Source: DRQF01 sp964559135
Lineage (GTDB): Bacteria; Planctomycetota; GCA-002687715; DRQF01
NCBI GenBank assembly: GCA_964559135.1
Contig: CAZLGG010000003.1
Location: 21,508 to 85,507 of the forward strand
DNA: 64,000 nt
Direction of reading: 5' to 3'
Part shown: piece by piece, positions 25,251 through 32,541 of the stretch
How the letters are laid out: each line of letters starts with the position of its first letter
Position numbering within the stretch: the first letter of the stretch is position 1
Notes under the pieces: generated by a model
What the model was told of the DNA's origin: nothing
The model's database searches: none
The model's input: only the letters and a program-made list of their open reading frames with translations
Made by a program: the position numbers and the translations under genes

Positions 25251-27296
25251 TCAAGGTTCCGAGGTGATGGACAGTCCGTTGGAGAACGACCAGCCGATGG
25301 AACTCGCGGTGTCCGAGGCGAGCCACTGGGCATAGAACGTCGTTCCGGCAAAGGCTGGAATGAACGGCACCGTGAAATCCAAGGACGCCTGCCCGAAGCC
25401 GTCCGCCCCGAGGACGTAGGACATATCTGGAGACACGAGCAGAGCGCAGCCCGGGGCGCCGACGGCCGTCAGGTCCAGGGGCAGTCCGATGGCGCCCCAT
25501 TGCGTGTTGCTGTTCCCAAGCAGAAGAATGGCGGTGGCGCTCGGCTGCGCCCCGCTCAGGGTCACCTGGAAGTTGGACGATCCGATGGTGGGCTCTCCCG
25601 ACCACGATGCCGAAAGACCGTTGCATCCGCTTCCGAACGTCGAGACCGCCTGCGCGCCGGGGCTTGCCCACGTCGTCTCTTCCATGAGATGTCCGAAATA
25701 CGGCGCCTGGATGTCCTCGAGGGGATCGCCGTGGCCATCGACCGTCCAATTCTTCGCGTCGGTGAGGAATCGGAACGAGCGGCGGTAGATCAACCGGGCC
25801 CTGACCTTGAAGGTGCCGCCGCCGGGGGGCAACTGGAAGGTGTAGTTGGTAGTGTCGGTCGCGAGGGCGGGGATGCGGTTGTCGAAGAGGATGGAGGTCG
25901 CATCCGTGAAAAAAGTTGGGCCGTTGCCGTTCGCATCGAGGTTGTGCTTCGCGAAGAGCTTGCCCGGAAGTCCGGCATAGTAGCCCTGGGCGGGATCGCC
26001 GACGCCTCCGAGGGGATGGATGGTCTGTGTTCCCGTATCGACGAGCTTTTGACCATCCTCCACCCGCCAGGCTTCGACGAGAAGGATCATGTTGCGGATC
26101 GTGACGCCCGTCGGGAGCGCGTGACCTGCGTGGGAGTTGGTCACGTCGACCGTCACCTGGAGTTCCGTCGATGTGGGCTGAACACTGACGGTGAGATCCG
26201 CAGCATTCTCGAGAAACGCGGGCGATGTGCCTTCCACGTCGTGAGTGCGGACCTGGGAGGGATCCCGCTGGACGGGCTGCACGACACAGACGGTCGTCTG
26301 ACCGTTCGGGGGCATATGGCAATCCACGCACGTGGCGTAGTTCGGGTCCGCGGGGTTGCCGTAGGGACTGGAGAGCCACTCGTCCCACGTGGGTTCGGAG
26401 ACGATGCCATTCGGCTCCGCGAAGTTCCCGTTGCCGTCCGGATCGTTCTTGTCTTGGTGGCACGCGGCGCAGACTGCGGCCTCCAACTGCGGTTGATACG
26501 ACGGGCGCATGAGCCCGGGGGCCTCGTAGTCGGCGTCGGGGTAGGTCCCGTATTCCACCTGGTGGGTCAGAAGCGGTTGAGTCGGACGCGTGAACGTCAC
26601 GGAACTGGGATGGATGCCGGGAAAGTCGGTCTTCGCGAGGTCGATGTCGGCGACCTTGTGACAGATTTCGCACGAGACGCCGTTGAGTGCCCCCTGGCTG
26701 AGCGCACCGATGGGCTCGAGCGCCGTGAAGGGCTGGGCGATCCAGGGCTCGGGCTGATGGCAGGACTTGCATTCCGACGCCGGGTTGGCTGCCGCGTGAA
26801 CGGAGCCGGTCGTGTAGACGAATCCGCCCATTCCCCCGGTCGTGCCGGTGCCGTCGTAGATGTCGTAGACCCAGAGGTTTTGGCCGGCGTGCGCCATTCT
26901 CGAGCCCGTCCATTCGGCGAGCGCTTGGGGGTGGCAGCCGCCACAGACGTTCGGGTCGAGGAGACCGTAGCTGGGATCGTTGCTTGCGGGGACCGACTCG
27001 AGAGTGACGAGGACACCGAAAGCCGGAGCCGTCACGGTCAATCCCTCGTTGAAGTAACCCTTTTTTCCCGCAACGATGCGAAGGTTCGGTCCGGCGAGAC
27101 CCGGGAGAGTGAACGTGCCGTTGGAAGCCGTCGTCGTCTGCGTGGAGGTGGCCTTGAGAGTGACGAGTGCATCAGCGACGGGCGCGCCTGCTGTGTCCAG
27201 CACAATGCCGGTGACCTGAGCGGAAACCGGGGCCAAGAGCAGGCTCAGCGCCATGATGACCGTCGAGAGCCTGGGGCGAATCGAAAAGTGCTGCAT
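25251..27296 (-). CDS. Secreted pentaheme c-type cytochrome with CarboxypepD-reg-like domain
   Basis: A 681-residue exported protein. A signal ending in LAPVSAQ is followed by a carboxypeptidase-regulatory-like beta domain (VTGIVLDTAGAPVADALVTL, 28-100). Then come five CxxCH heme motifs: CGGCH (118-122), CKSCH, CEICH, CAACH and CVDCH, spread over about 240 residues, in a cytochrome c554-like arrangement. The C-terminal 250 residues include a beta region and the shared terminal module ending in SNGLSITSEP. It follows the qNOR-like gene by 36 bases and precedes the NapH-like gene by 16. It probably serves as an electron carrier or NOx-reactive partner at the outer face of the cytoplasmic membrane. 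A close paralogue lies at 30308. Confidence 0.88.
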   Translation of the reverse strand: MQHFSIRPRLSTVIMALSLLLAPVSAQVTGIVLDTAGAPVADALVTLKATSTQTTTASNGTFTLPGLAGPNLRIVAGKKGYFNEGLTVTAPAFGVLVTLESVPASNDPSYGLLDPNVCGGCHPQALAEWTGSRMAHAGQNLWVYDIYDGTGTTGGMGGFVYTTGSVHAAANPASECKSCHQPEPWIAQPFTALEPIGALSQGALNGVSCEICHKVADIDLAKTDFPGIHPSSVTFTRPTQPLLTHQVEYGTYPDADYEAPGLMRPSYQPQLEAAVCAACHQDKNDPDGNGNFAEPNGIVSEPTWDEWLSSPYGNPADPNYATCVDCHMPPNGQTTVCVVQPVQRDPSQVRTHDVEGTSPAFLENAADLTVSVQPTSTELQVTVDVTNSHAGHALPTGVTIRNMILLVEAWRVEDGQKLVDTGTQTIHPLGGVGDPAQGYYAGLPGKLFAKHNLDANGNGPTFFTDATSILFDNRIPALATDTTNYTFQLPPGGGTFKVRARLIYRRSFRFLTDAKNWTVDGHGDPLEDIQAPYFGHLMEETTWASPGAQAVSTFGSGCNGLSASWSGEPTIGSSNFQVTLSGAQPSATAILLLGNSNTQWGAIGLPLDLTAVGAPGCALLVSPDMSYVLGADGFGQASLDFTVPFIPAFAGTTFYAQWLASDTASSIGWSFSNGLSITSEP

Positions 27297-27332
27297 GTCT
27301 GGGAACTCCTTTGTCTGGAATGCGAGGACGAC

Positions 27333-29672
27333 TCAGCGCACCGGAACCTCGATCTCGGGATGAGATCGGGAGGCCTCGATGGGGTCTTCGGTCTGGGAAT
27401 CCGGGGCGTCCGGGACGTCTTTCATGCGCTGGAGCCCACGGAGGATGAAGACCGTGAGGGGGACCACTCCGCCGAGGAGGAAGATCGCGCCGCCGAGCAT
27501 CCGCATCCACGTGAAGGTCTGAAACGTCGATCCAGCGATGAAGTCGAGGGAGCGCGCCTGCCAAAGGCCCGAGGAAAGAACGACGTTCAGCTGGACCAGC
27601 CCCACGGGGAAGGTGTCCAAGAGGACCATGGCCATGAGCCCGATGTTGATGGACCAGAAGGAGACCCGGATCCATCGAGCATTCCAGGCCGAGGGGGCGA
27701 GAATGTACCGGGCGCAGAACAGCACCGCGGCGATGGAGAGGTTTCCATAGACGCCCATCAACGCGGCGTGGCCGTGGTTGACCGTCAGATAGGTGCCGTG
27801 CTCGTAGTAGTTCACGATGGGAAGGTTGATGATGAAGCCAAAGACGCCCGCGCCGAGGAAGTTCCAGAAGCTGACCGCCATGAGAAACATGAAGGCTTCC
27901 TGGAGTCCGAACCGGCCCTTGCCGTCTCTCCGACCGTTGTTCTCGCGGCGACGTTCGGCGGGAAGTCTGCGGAAGTGCCAGGCGTCCAGCATCAGCAGGA
28001 TGAGAGGCACGACCTGCAGCGTCGAGAACACGCTTCCCACCGCCATGGTCGCCGTCGGTTTGGCGTTCCAATAGAAGTTGTGGGCGATCCCGAGAAACCC
28101 GGAGCCCAGGAAGAGAATCACCGCCAGATAGACGGTCCGCTCCGCGGAGGCGCGGGTCACGAGACCCATGGACACCAAGAACCAGGCGACGATCACCGTC
28201 GTGAAGACTTCGAAGAAGCATTCCGCCCACATGTGAATCACCATCCAGCGCCAGAAGTCCGCGATGACGAAGTTCGTCCGGGGAGACGCCACGAAACTCG
28301 AGAGGAAGAGAACCGAAATCCCGATCGTCGTGTAGAGGAGCCAGTGGGGAATGGTGAACCAGGATTTTCGATCCAAGGCCGGCTTGACGCCGCGGAAGAC
28401 GATGACACTCCACAGGACCAGCGAAGCGAAGAGGATGATCTGGAAGGCCCTCCCGAGTTCGACGAATTCCCAACCCTGGTTGCCGAACCATCTCCATCCG
28501 GCGCCGAGGAGCCCTTTCGGTCCCAAGAGCACGCCGAGCAGGGTGCCGGCCACCACGGTGGCCAGCATGCCGAAGAGGATGTTGACGAGGAGGAGCTGGC
28601 GACGGGGCTCCGAGCCCGCGATCCGGGGTAACGCAAAGATCGATGCGGCAATCCAACAGGTGGCAATCCACAGGACCGAAACCTGGATGTGCCAACTGCG
28701 CGTGATGGTCAGCGGGAGCAGGGCCTGAATGTCGAAACCGAAAAAACGCGTCAACCCCACGAAGTCGTGGATCGTCAGGACTCCGGCCAAGACTTGCAAC
28801 AGGAACAGGCTGATGGCGACGGCGAAGAACTTGTAGGTGGCGCGTTGAGTGGGGGTGGGAAGCCGGGCGTCGATGTCTTCGGTCGTCGTGAGGGGCGTAT
28901 CCGGTCCGGATTCCTTGGCGGTGAGCGTCTTGAATTTTCCCTGGAGGTACAGGACGAGTCCCAAACCGAGAATGAGGCCCATGGAGCCGACGACGCTCCA
29001 GAGGAGGATGGAGCGGCCGGGGCGATTCCCAGCATCCGGGTCAAAGGGCCAGTCATGAGTGTAGCTCGCCTCTTCGCCGGGGCGTTCCGCGGCGCAGACC
29101 CAAGCACCCCAGTAGAAGAACGAGGCGAGATCGTTCAGCTCCCGGTCATCGCGGATGTAGCGAAGCGGGCGGAAGCCCCGGGGACCGTCACCTCGGAAAC
29201 TCTCGCGCACCCAGGCGCGTACCGATTCCAGGCCGGCCTCTCCGGCGGCCGTGAGGGGGAGTGTTTTCGTCTTCTCATCGAAGCGGTTCTCATGAAGCTC
29301 CCGACGCACCCCGATCTGAACCACTTCCAGCTCATCAGACGTGAGCGCGCGACCCAATCGCGAACGCAGTGCGGCCGTTTCATGGGCCGCCATGCCGAGA
29401 TAGGCCACGTGAAGAGCCGTGGCGGTGAAGTCCGGCCCCCGGCCGCCCCCGTCCCCGAACATGCTGCCGTACTGCATGAGCGCGTACTTCTGGAAGACAG
29501 CCTGGCCGGCCAGAATGGCGTGCTCATCGATGAGAACGTCACCGTTCTTCGCTGTGAATCGGGGAAGAGGAGGCGCGTCCTGGTAGGTGCGAATACCCAT
29601 CCAGAGAACGCCGGACCCTCCGGCCAGAAGAACGATGAGGAGGGGTATCCAGAGTCTGGGTGAGTTGGTCAT
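27333..29672 (-). CDS. nod: qNOR-family protein; candidate nitric oxide dismutase
   Basis: A 779-residue membrane protein homologous to quinol NO reductase, with a periplasmic N-terminal cytochrome-c-like domain lacking CxxC, then 12 or so helices. Heme ligands are present: H328 (RSWHIQ) and H633/H635 (NHGHAALMG). Compared with Geobacillus qNOR numbering, H480 (=508), E484 (=512) and H531 (=559) are kept. N532 replaces His560 and Q553 replaces Glu581. At the quinol site H302 (=328) and F310 (=336) are kept, but G306 replaces Glu332 and G728 replaces Asp746. The spacing between these sites (52 and 21 residues) is exactly that of qNOR. Loss of the FeB histidine, the second Glu and the quinol acids is, as I recall, the pattern proposed for NO dismutases (2 NO to N2 + O2). 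An ordinary divergent NOR remains possible. It heads an operon with a pentaheme cytochrome and a NapH-like protein. Confidence 0.85.
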   Translation of the reverse strand: MTNSPRLWIPLLIVLLAGGSGVLWMGIRTYQDAPPLPRFTAKNGDVLIDEHAILAGQAVFQKYALMQYGSMFGDGGGRGPDFTATALHVAYLGMAAHETAALRSRLGRALTSDELEVVQIGVRRELHENRFDEKTKTLPLTAAGEAGLESVRAWVRESFRGDGPRGFRPLRYIRDDRELNDLASFFYWGAWVCAAERPGEEASYTHDWPFDPDAGNRPGRSILLWSVVGSMGLILGLGLVLYLQGKFKTLTAKESGPDTPLTTTEDIDARLPTPTQRATYKFFAVAISLFLLQVLAGVLTIHDFVGLTRFFGFDIQALLPLTITRSWHIQVSVLWIATCWIAASIFALPRIAGSEPRRQLLLVNILFGMLATVVAGTLLGVLLGPKGLLGAGWRWFGNQGWEFVELGRAFQIILFASLVLWSVIVFRGVKPALDRKSWFTIPHWLLYTTIGISVLFLSSFVASPRTNFVIADFWRWMVIHMWAECFFEVFTTVIVAWFLVSMGLVTRASAERTVYLAVILFLGSGFLGIAHNFYWNAKPTATMAVGSVFSTLQVVPLILLMLDAWHFRRLPAERRRENNGRRDGKGRFGLQEAFMFLMAVSFWNFLGAGVFGFIINLPIVNYYEHGTYLTVNHGHAALMGVYGNLSIAAVLFCARYILAPSAWNARWIRVSFWSINIGLMAMVLLDTFPVGLVQLNVVLSSGLWQARSLDFIAGSTFQTFTWMRMLGGAIFLLGGVVPLTVFILRGLQRMKDVPDAPDSQTEDPIEASRSHPEIEVPVR

Positions 29673-29713
29673 GTTTCGTCTCTCGGAACGGCGGGATCAC
29701 TGCTTGTGTGCGG

Positions 29714-29742
29714 ATTCTCGCCGTCTGTGTCCTATGTGACAA
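29714..29742 (-). promoter_or_regulatory. Predicted sigma70-type promoter of the nod-like operon
   Basis: Read on the minus strand, TTGTCA (29737-29742) and GAGAAT (29714-29719) are separated by exactly 17 bases. The -35 matches TTGACA at five of six positions and the -10 matches TATAAT at four of six. The expected transcription start is about 35-40 bases before the ATG at 29672. Confidence 0.45.
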
Positions 29743-29762
29743 AGAAAAAACAGACGCTTTGT
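29739..29762. promoter_or_regulatory. Inverted repeat between divergent promoters
   Basis: ACAAAG (29739-29744) and CTTTGT (29757-29762) are perfect reverse complements with a 12-base gap. They largely coincide with the -35 elements of the two divergent promoters, so part of the symmetry simply follows from back-to-back promoters. A dimeric repressor bound here would block both genes at once. Confidence 0.4.
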
Positions 29763-29787
29763 ACGATTATGTGTGAAATGGTAATAT
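29759..29787 (+). promoter_or_regulatory. Predicted sigma70-type promoter of the XRE regulator
   Basis: TTGTAC (29759-29764) and TAATAT (29782-29787) are separated by exactly 17 bases, close to consensus TTGACA/TATAAT. The start site would be near 29794, about 50 bases before the XRE start codon. The region is markedly AT-rich compared with its surroundings. Confidence 0.6.
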
Positions 29788-29814
29788 CTGCCCGCGAATG
29801 GAAAGTGATTTCAC
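29773..29814. promoter_or_regulatory. Second inverted repeat between the XRE promoter and its start codon
   Basis: GTGAAAT (29773-29779) and ATTTCAC (29808-29814) are perfect reverse complements separated by 28 bases. The right arm also forms a compact palindrome GTGATTTCAC (29805-29814). The left arm sits in the spacer of the XRE promoter and the right arm downstream of its start, a layout fit for autoregulation by a DNA loop or two half-sites. Confidence 0.35.
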
Positions 29815-29844
29815 CGAAATCGGTCCCCCACCCAGGAGCCTGAC

Positions 29845-30279
29845 ATGAGTTTGGGAAACGCGATTCTACGGGCGAGGCAGCAAAGGAAGTTGACGCAGGG
29901 GGACGTGGGGCGCAAGGCCGGTCTCCAGACCTCCTATATCTCCCGCATCGAGAACGGACGGGTTCAGCCCACCATGGGAACGGTCGGGCGGATCGCTGAA
30001 GCGCTTGACGTCTCCCTTTCGGATCTCTTTCGACTCGCCGAACACGCGAAGGAGACGAAATTGCATCGCTGTCCGGTCAGCCAGACGGGCGACTGCATCG
30101 GCGAGTTGATTCGCAACGCCACCGGGCGTCCGCCGGACGGAGGAAAGGCCCACTACGGGCCGGAGGAACTCCACATCCTACGGATGGCCGACTACCTCGT
30201 CGTCCACGGCACGACGGACGATCGCCGCGCTCTCGCCATCGTCCTCGAAGGTTTCCTCGCACGAAAAACCCGTTCCTGA
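29845..30279 (+). CDS. XRE-family transcriptional regulator
   Basis: A 144-residue protein. Residues 6-62 are a Cro/C1-type helix-turn-helix (AILRARQQRKLTQGDVGRKAG, then TSYISRIENGRVQPTMGTV). The C-terminal half holds two cysteines in HRCPVSQTGDC (C76 and C84) and a helical region. Cysteines placed this way might bind a metal or iron-sulfur cluster and sense NO or redox state, which is only inference. It is divergent from the nod-like operon, sharing a 172-base AT-rich control region, and it is the natural candidate for its regulator. AGGAG stands 6-10 bases before the ATG. Confidence 0.9.
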   Translation: MSLGNAILRARQQRKLTQGDVGRKAGLQTSYISRIENGRVQPTMGTVGRIAEALDVSLSDLFRLAEHAKETKLHRCPVSQTGDCIGELIRNATGRPPDGGKAHYGPEELHILRMADYLVVHGTTDDRRALAIVLEGFLARKTRS

Positions 30280-30307
30280 GACGTGGCTCACTCGCCGCGC
30301 GCCGAAC

Positions 30308-32341
30308 TCAGGGCTCCGCCGTGACGGAGAGTCCGTTCGAGAAGGCCCAACCGAGCGGAATGGATGGATCCGCGGCCAGCCATTGAGCGTGAAGGGTGAA
30401 GCCGGCCAACGCGGGGACGAAGGGGATCATCGACACGAGGCTGGCGTTGCCGAAACCATCGGTTGCCGTGAAGAACGAGAGGTCCGGCGACACGAGGAGA
30501 GAGCAACCGGGCGCTCCGACCGACGTGAGGTCGAGAGGCAGGGGAGTGAGGCCCCATTGCGTCGTGCTATTCCCCACGATGAGAATCGCTGTCGCCCCCG
30601 GCTGAGCTCCACCGAGGGTCAACGTGAAGTCGCTCGTTCCGATACTGGGTTCCCCCGTCCACGAGGCCACGAGCCCGTTGCATCCCGTCCCGAAAGACGT
30701 CACGGCTTGCGCGCCGGGCGTCGACCACGTGGCTTCTTCCATCAGATGACCGAAGTAGGGCGCTTGGAGATCCTCGAGGGGTTCTCCGTGCCCCGTCGTC
30801 GTCCACCCCTTGGCGTCCACGAGATCGCGATAAGCGCGTCGGTAGATCAGTCGCGCACGCACTTTGTAACTGCCGCCTCCGGGAAGGAGCTGAAAGGAAT
30901 AGTTGGTCGTGTCCGTGGCTAGGGCCGGCAGACGGGTGTCGTACTGAACCGAGGCCGCTTCGGTGAAGAAGCTCGGCCCGTTGCCGTTGGCATCCAAGGT
31001 GACCTTGGCGAAGGTCTTGCCGGGAAGACCGGCGAAGTAACCCTGTGCCGGGCTCCCCACGCCCCCGATGGCGTCGATCTGTTGCGATCCCGTGTCGATG
31101 AGTTTCTGGCCGTCCTCGATACGCCATGCCTCGACCAGGAGGATCATGTTGCGGATGGGGACTCCGGTGGGCACATGATGTCCGGCGTGATTGTTCGTGG
31201 CGTCGACGGTGACCTGCAACTCCGACGACGTCTGCTGAACCGTGAGACTCAGATCGACGGCGTTCTCCAGATACTCCGGCGAGGTCCCCAGTATGTCGTG
31301 GGTGCGCACTTCGGAGGGATCCCTTTGGACCGGTGCAAGGGCACACAGGTTCGTCTGCCCGTTCGGAGGCATATGGCAGTCCGTGCATGTTTCGTAGAGG
31401 GGGTTGGTCGGATCGGAGTAGGGGCTCGCCAACCATTCGTTCCACGTGGGCTCGGCTACGATTCCGTTCGGCTCGTCGTAGATGCCGTTCTCGTCCGGAT
31501 CATTCTTGTCCTGATGGCAGGTCGCGCACATCTCCGCTTTGAGCTGAGGCTGGTAGGAAGGGCGCATGAGGCCCGGGATGCTGAAGTCGGCATCGGGAAG
31601 CGTTCCGTATTGCACCTGATGGGACGTGATCGGCGAGGCGGGTCGGTTGAACGTGACAGCCGTCGCATGCACGCCCGGGTAGTCGAGCTTCGTTGTGTCG
31701 ACATCCGCGATCTTGTGGCAGACCTCGCACGATACACCGTTCGCCGCGGCTTGACTGAGAGCGTTCAGGGGGTCCATCGGACTGAACGCTTGAGCAATCC
31801 AGATCTGAGGCTGGTGGCAGGCGGCGCATTCGCCCCCCGGCAGGGCTGTCGCATGGACGGAGTCGGTGGTGTAGACGAAGCCGCCATTGCCCCCCGGAGT
31901 GCCTGAGCCGTCGAAGACGTCATAGACCCAGAGGTTTTGCCCCGTATGCGCCATGCGCGAGCCGGTCCATTCCACCTCCTGCTGGGGGTGGCATCCTCCG
32001 CACACGGGGGGATCGAGGAACGTGTATCCCGGGTCGTTGCCCACGACGACCATCTCCAGGTTGAGGATGATGCCCATCGCGGGGGCGGTGACGATGACGG
32101 ACGCGTTGTAATAGCCCTTCTTGCCGGCGACGATCTTCAAGTTGGACCCCGACAGCGATGGCAAGGAAAACGATCCGTCCGCTGCCGTCGTCGTGCGATT
32201 GAGGTCGCCCTGCAGAGAAACAGTGGCGTCGGCGAGTGGCGACCCCGCAGTGTCCATCACGAAGCCCGAGACCTGACCGATGAGATCGGCGGAAAGGAGG
32301 AAAGCCACCAGAACTGCGAGGGGAGTGAATTTCGACTTCAT
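30308..32341 (-). CDS. Secreted pentaheme c-type cytochrome, paralogue of the one at 25251
   Basis: A 677-residue exported protein; I start at Met 32341 (MKSKFTPLAVLVAFLLSADLIGQ). Architecture equals the paralogue at 25251-27296: carboxypeptidase-regulatory-like domain (GFVMDTAGSPLADATVSL), five heme motifs CGGCH, CAACH, CEVCH, CATCH and CTDCH, then a beta region and the terminal module ending SNGLSVTAEP. Most residues agree by eye with the other copy over long stretches, which suggests duplication. It stands convergent to the XRE gene (28 bases between stop codons), so it is probably transcribed from its own promoter in the gap to the sulfatase-like gene. Confidence 0.88.
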   Translation of the reverse strand: MKSKFTPLAVLVAFLLSADLIGQVSGFVMDTAGSPLADATVSLQGDLNRTTTAADGSFSLPSLSGSNLKIVAGKKGYYNASVIVTAPAMGIILNLEMVVVGNDPGYTFLDPPVCGGCHPQQEVEWTGSRMAHTGQNLWVYDVFDGSGTPGGNGGFVYTTDSVHATALPGGECAACHQPQIWIAQAFSPMDPLNALSQAAANGVSCEVCHKIADVDTTKLDYPGVHATAVTFNRPASPITSHQVQYGTLPDADFSIPGLMRPSYQPQLKAEMCATCHQDKNDPDENGIYDEPNGIVAEPTWNEWLASPYSDPTNPLYETCTDCHMPPNGQTNLCALAPVQRDPSEVRTHDILGTSPEYLENAVDLSLTVQQTSSELQVTVDATNNHAGHHVPTGVPIRNMILLVEAWRIEDGQKLIDTGSQQIDAIGGVGSPAQGYFAGLPGKTFAKVTLDANGNGPSFFTEAASVQYDTRLPALATDTTNYSFQLLPGGGSYKVRARLIYRRAYRDLVDAKGWTTTGHGEPLEDLQAPYFGHLMEEATWSTPGAQAVTSFGTGCNGLVASWTGEPSIGTSDFTLTLGGAQPGATAILIVGNSTTQWGLTPLPLDLTSVGAPGCSLLVSPDLSFFTATDGFGNASLVSMIPFVPALAGFTLHAQWLAADPSIPLGWAFSNGLSVTAEP

Positions 32342-32541
32342 TGCAAATGGGCCCTTGGAAACGGATCGGCGCATCCCCAACGGAGGACGCGGGGGTATTC
32401 TCCCGAAATCGGTCAGCCGCGGCAAAAGAAAAACGTCTGCGCCCCCATGATTTCGGCGCGCACCTTGGCGGGTATCAAGGGAAAGCCCTTTCCCCGTGTG
32501 ACTTCTACCGGGCGAGGGGGATTCTTGTCATCGTGGGAGGG

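Noticed and set aside
25233..28631. A 1132-codon open frame on the plus strand opposite the cytochrome and qNOR-like genes
   Set aside because: Shadow of high-GC coding on the other strand: no domain, strongly skewed composition, and it covers parts of two genes with good family matches.
29730..29765. Classical FNR or CRP-type operator between the nod-like gene and XRE
   Set aside because: TGTGA-like half-sites exist but the symmetric second half at the correct distance does not; the visible symmetry is better explained as facing -35 boxes.
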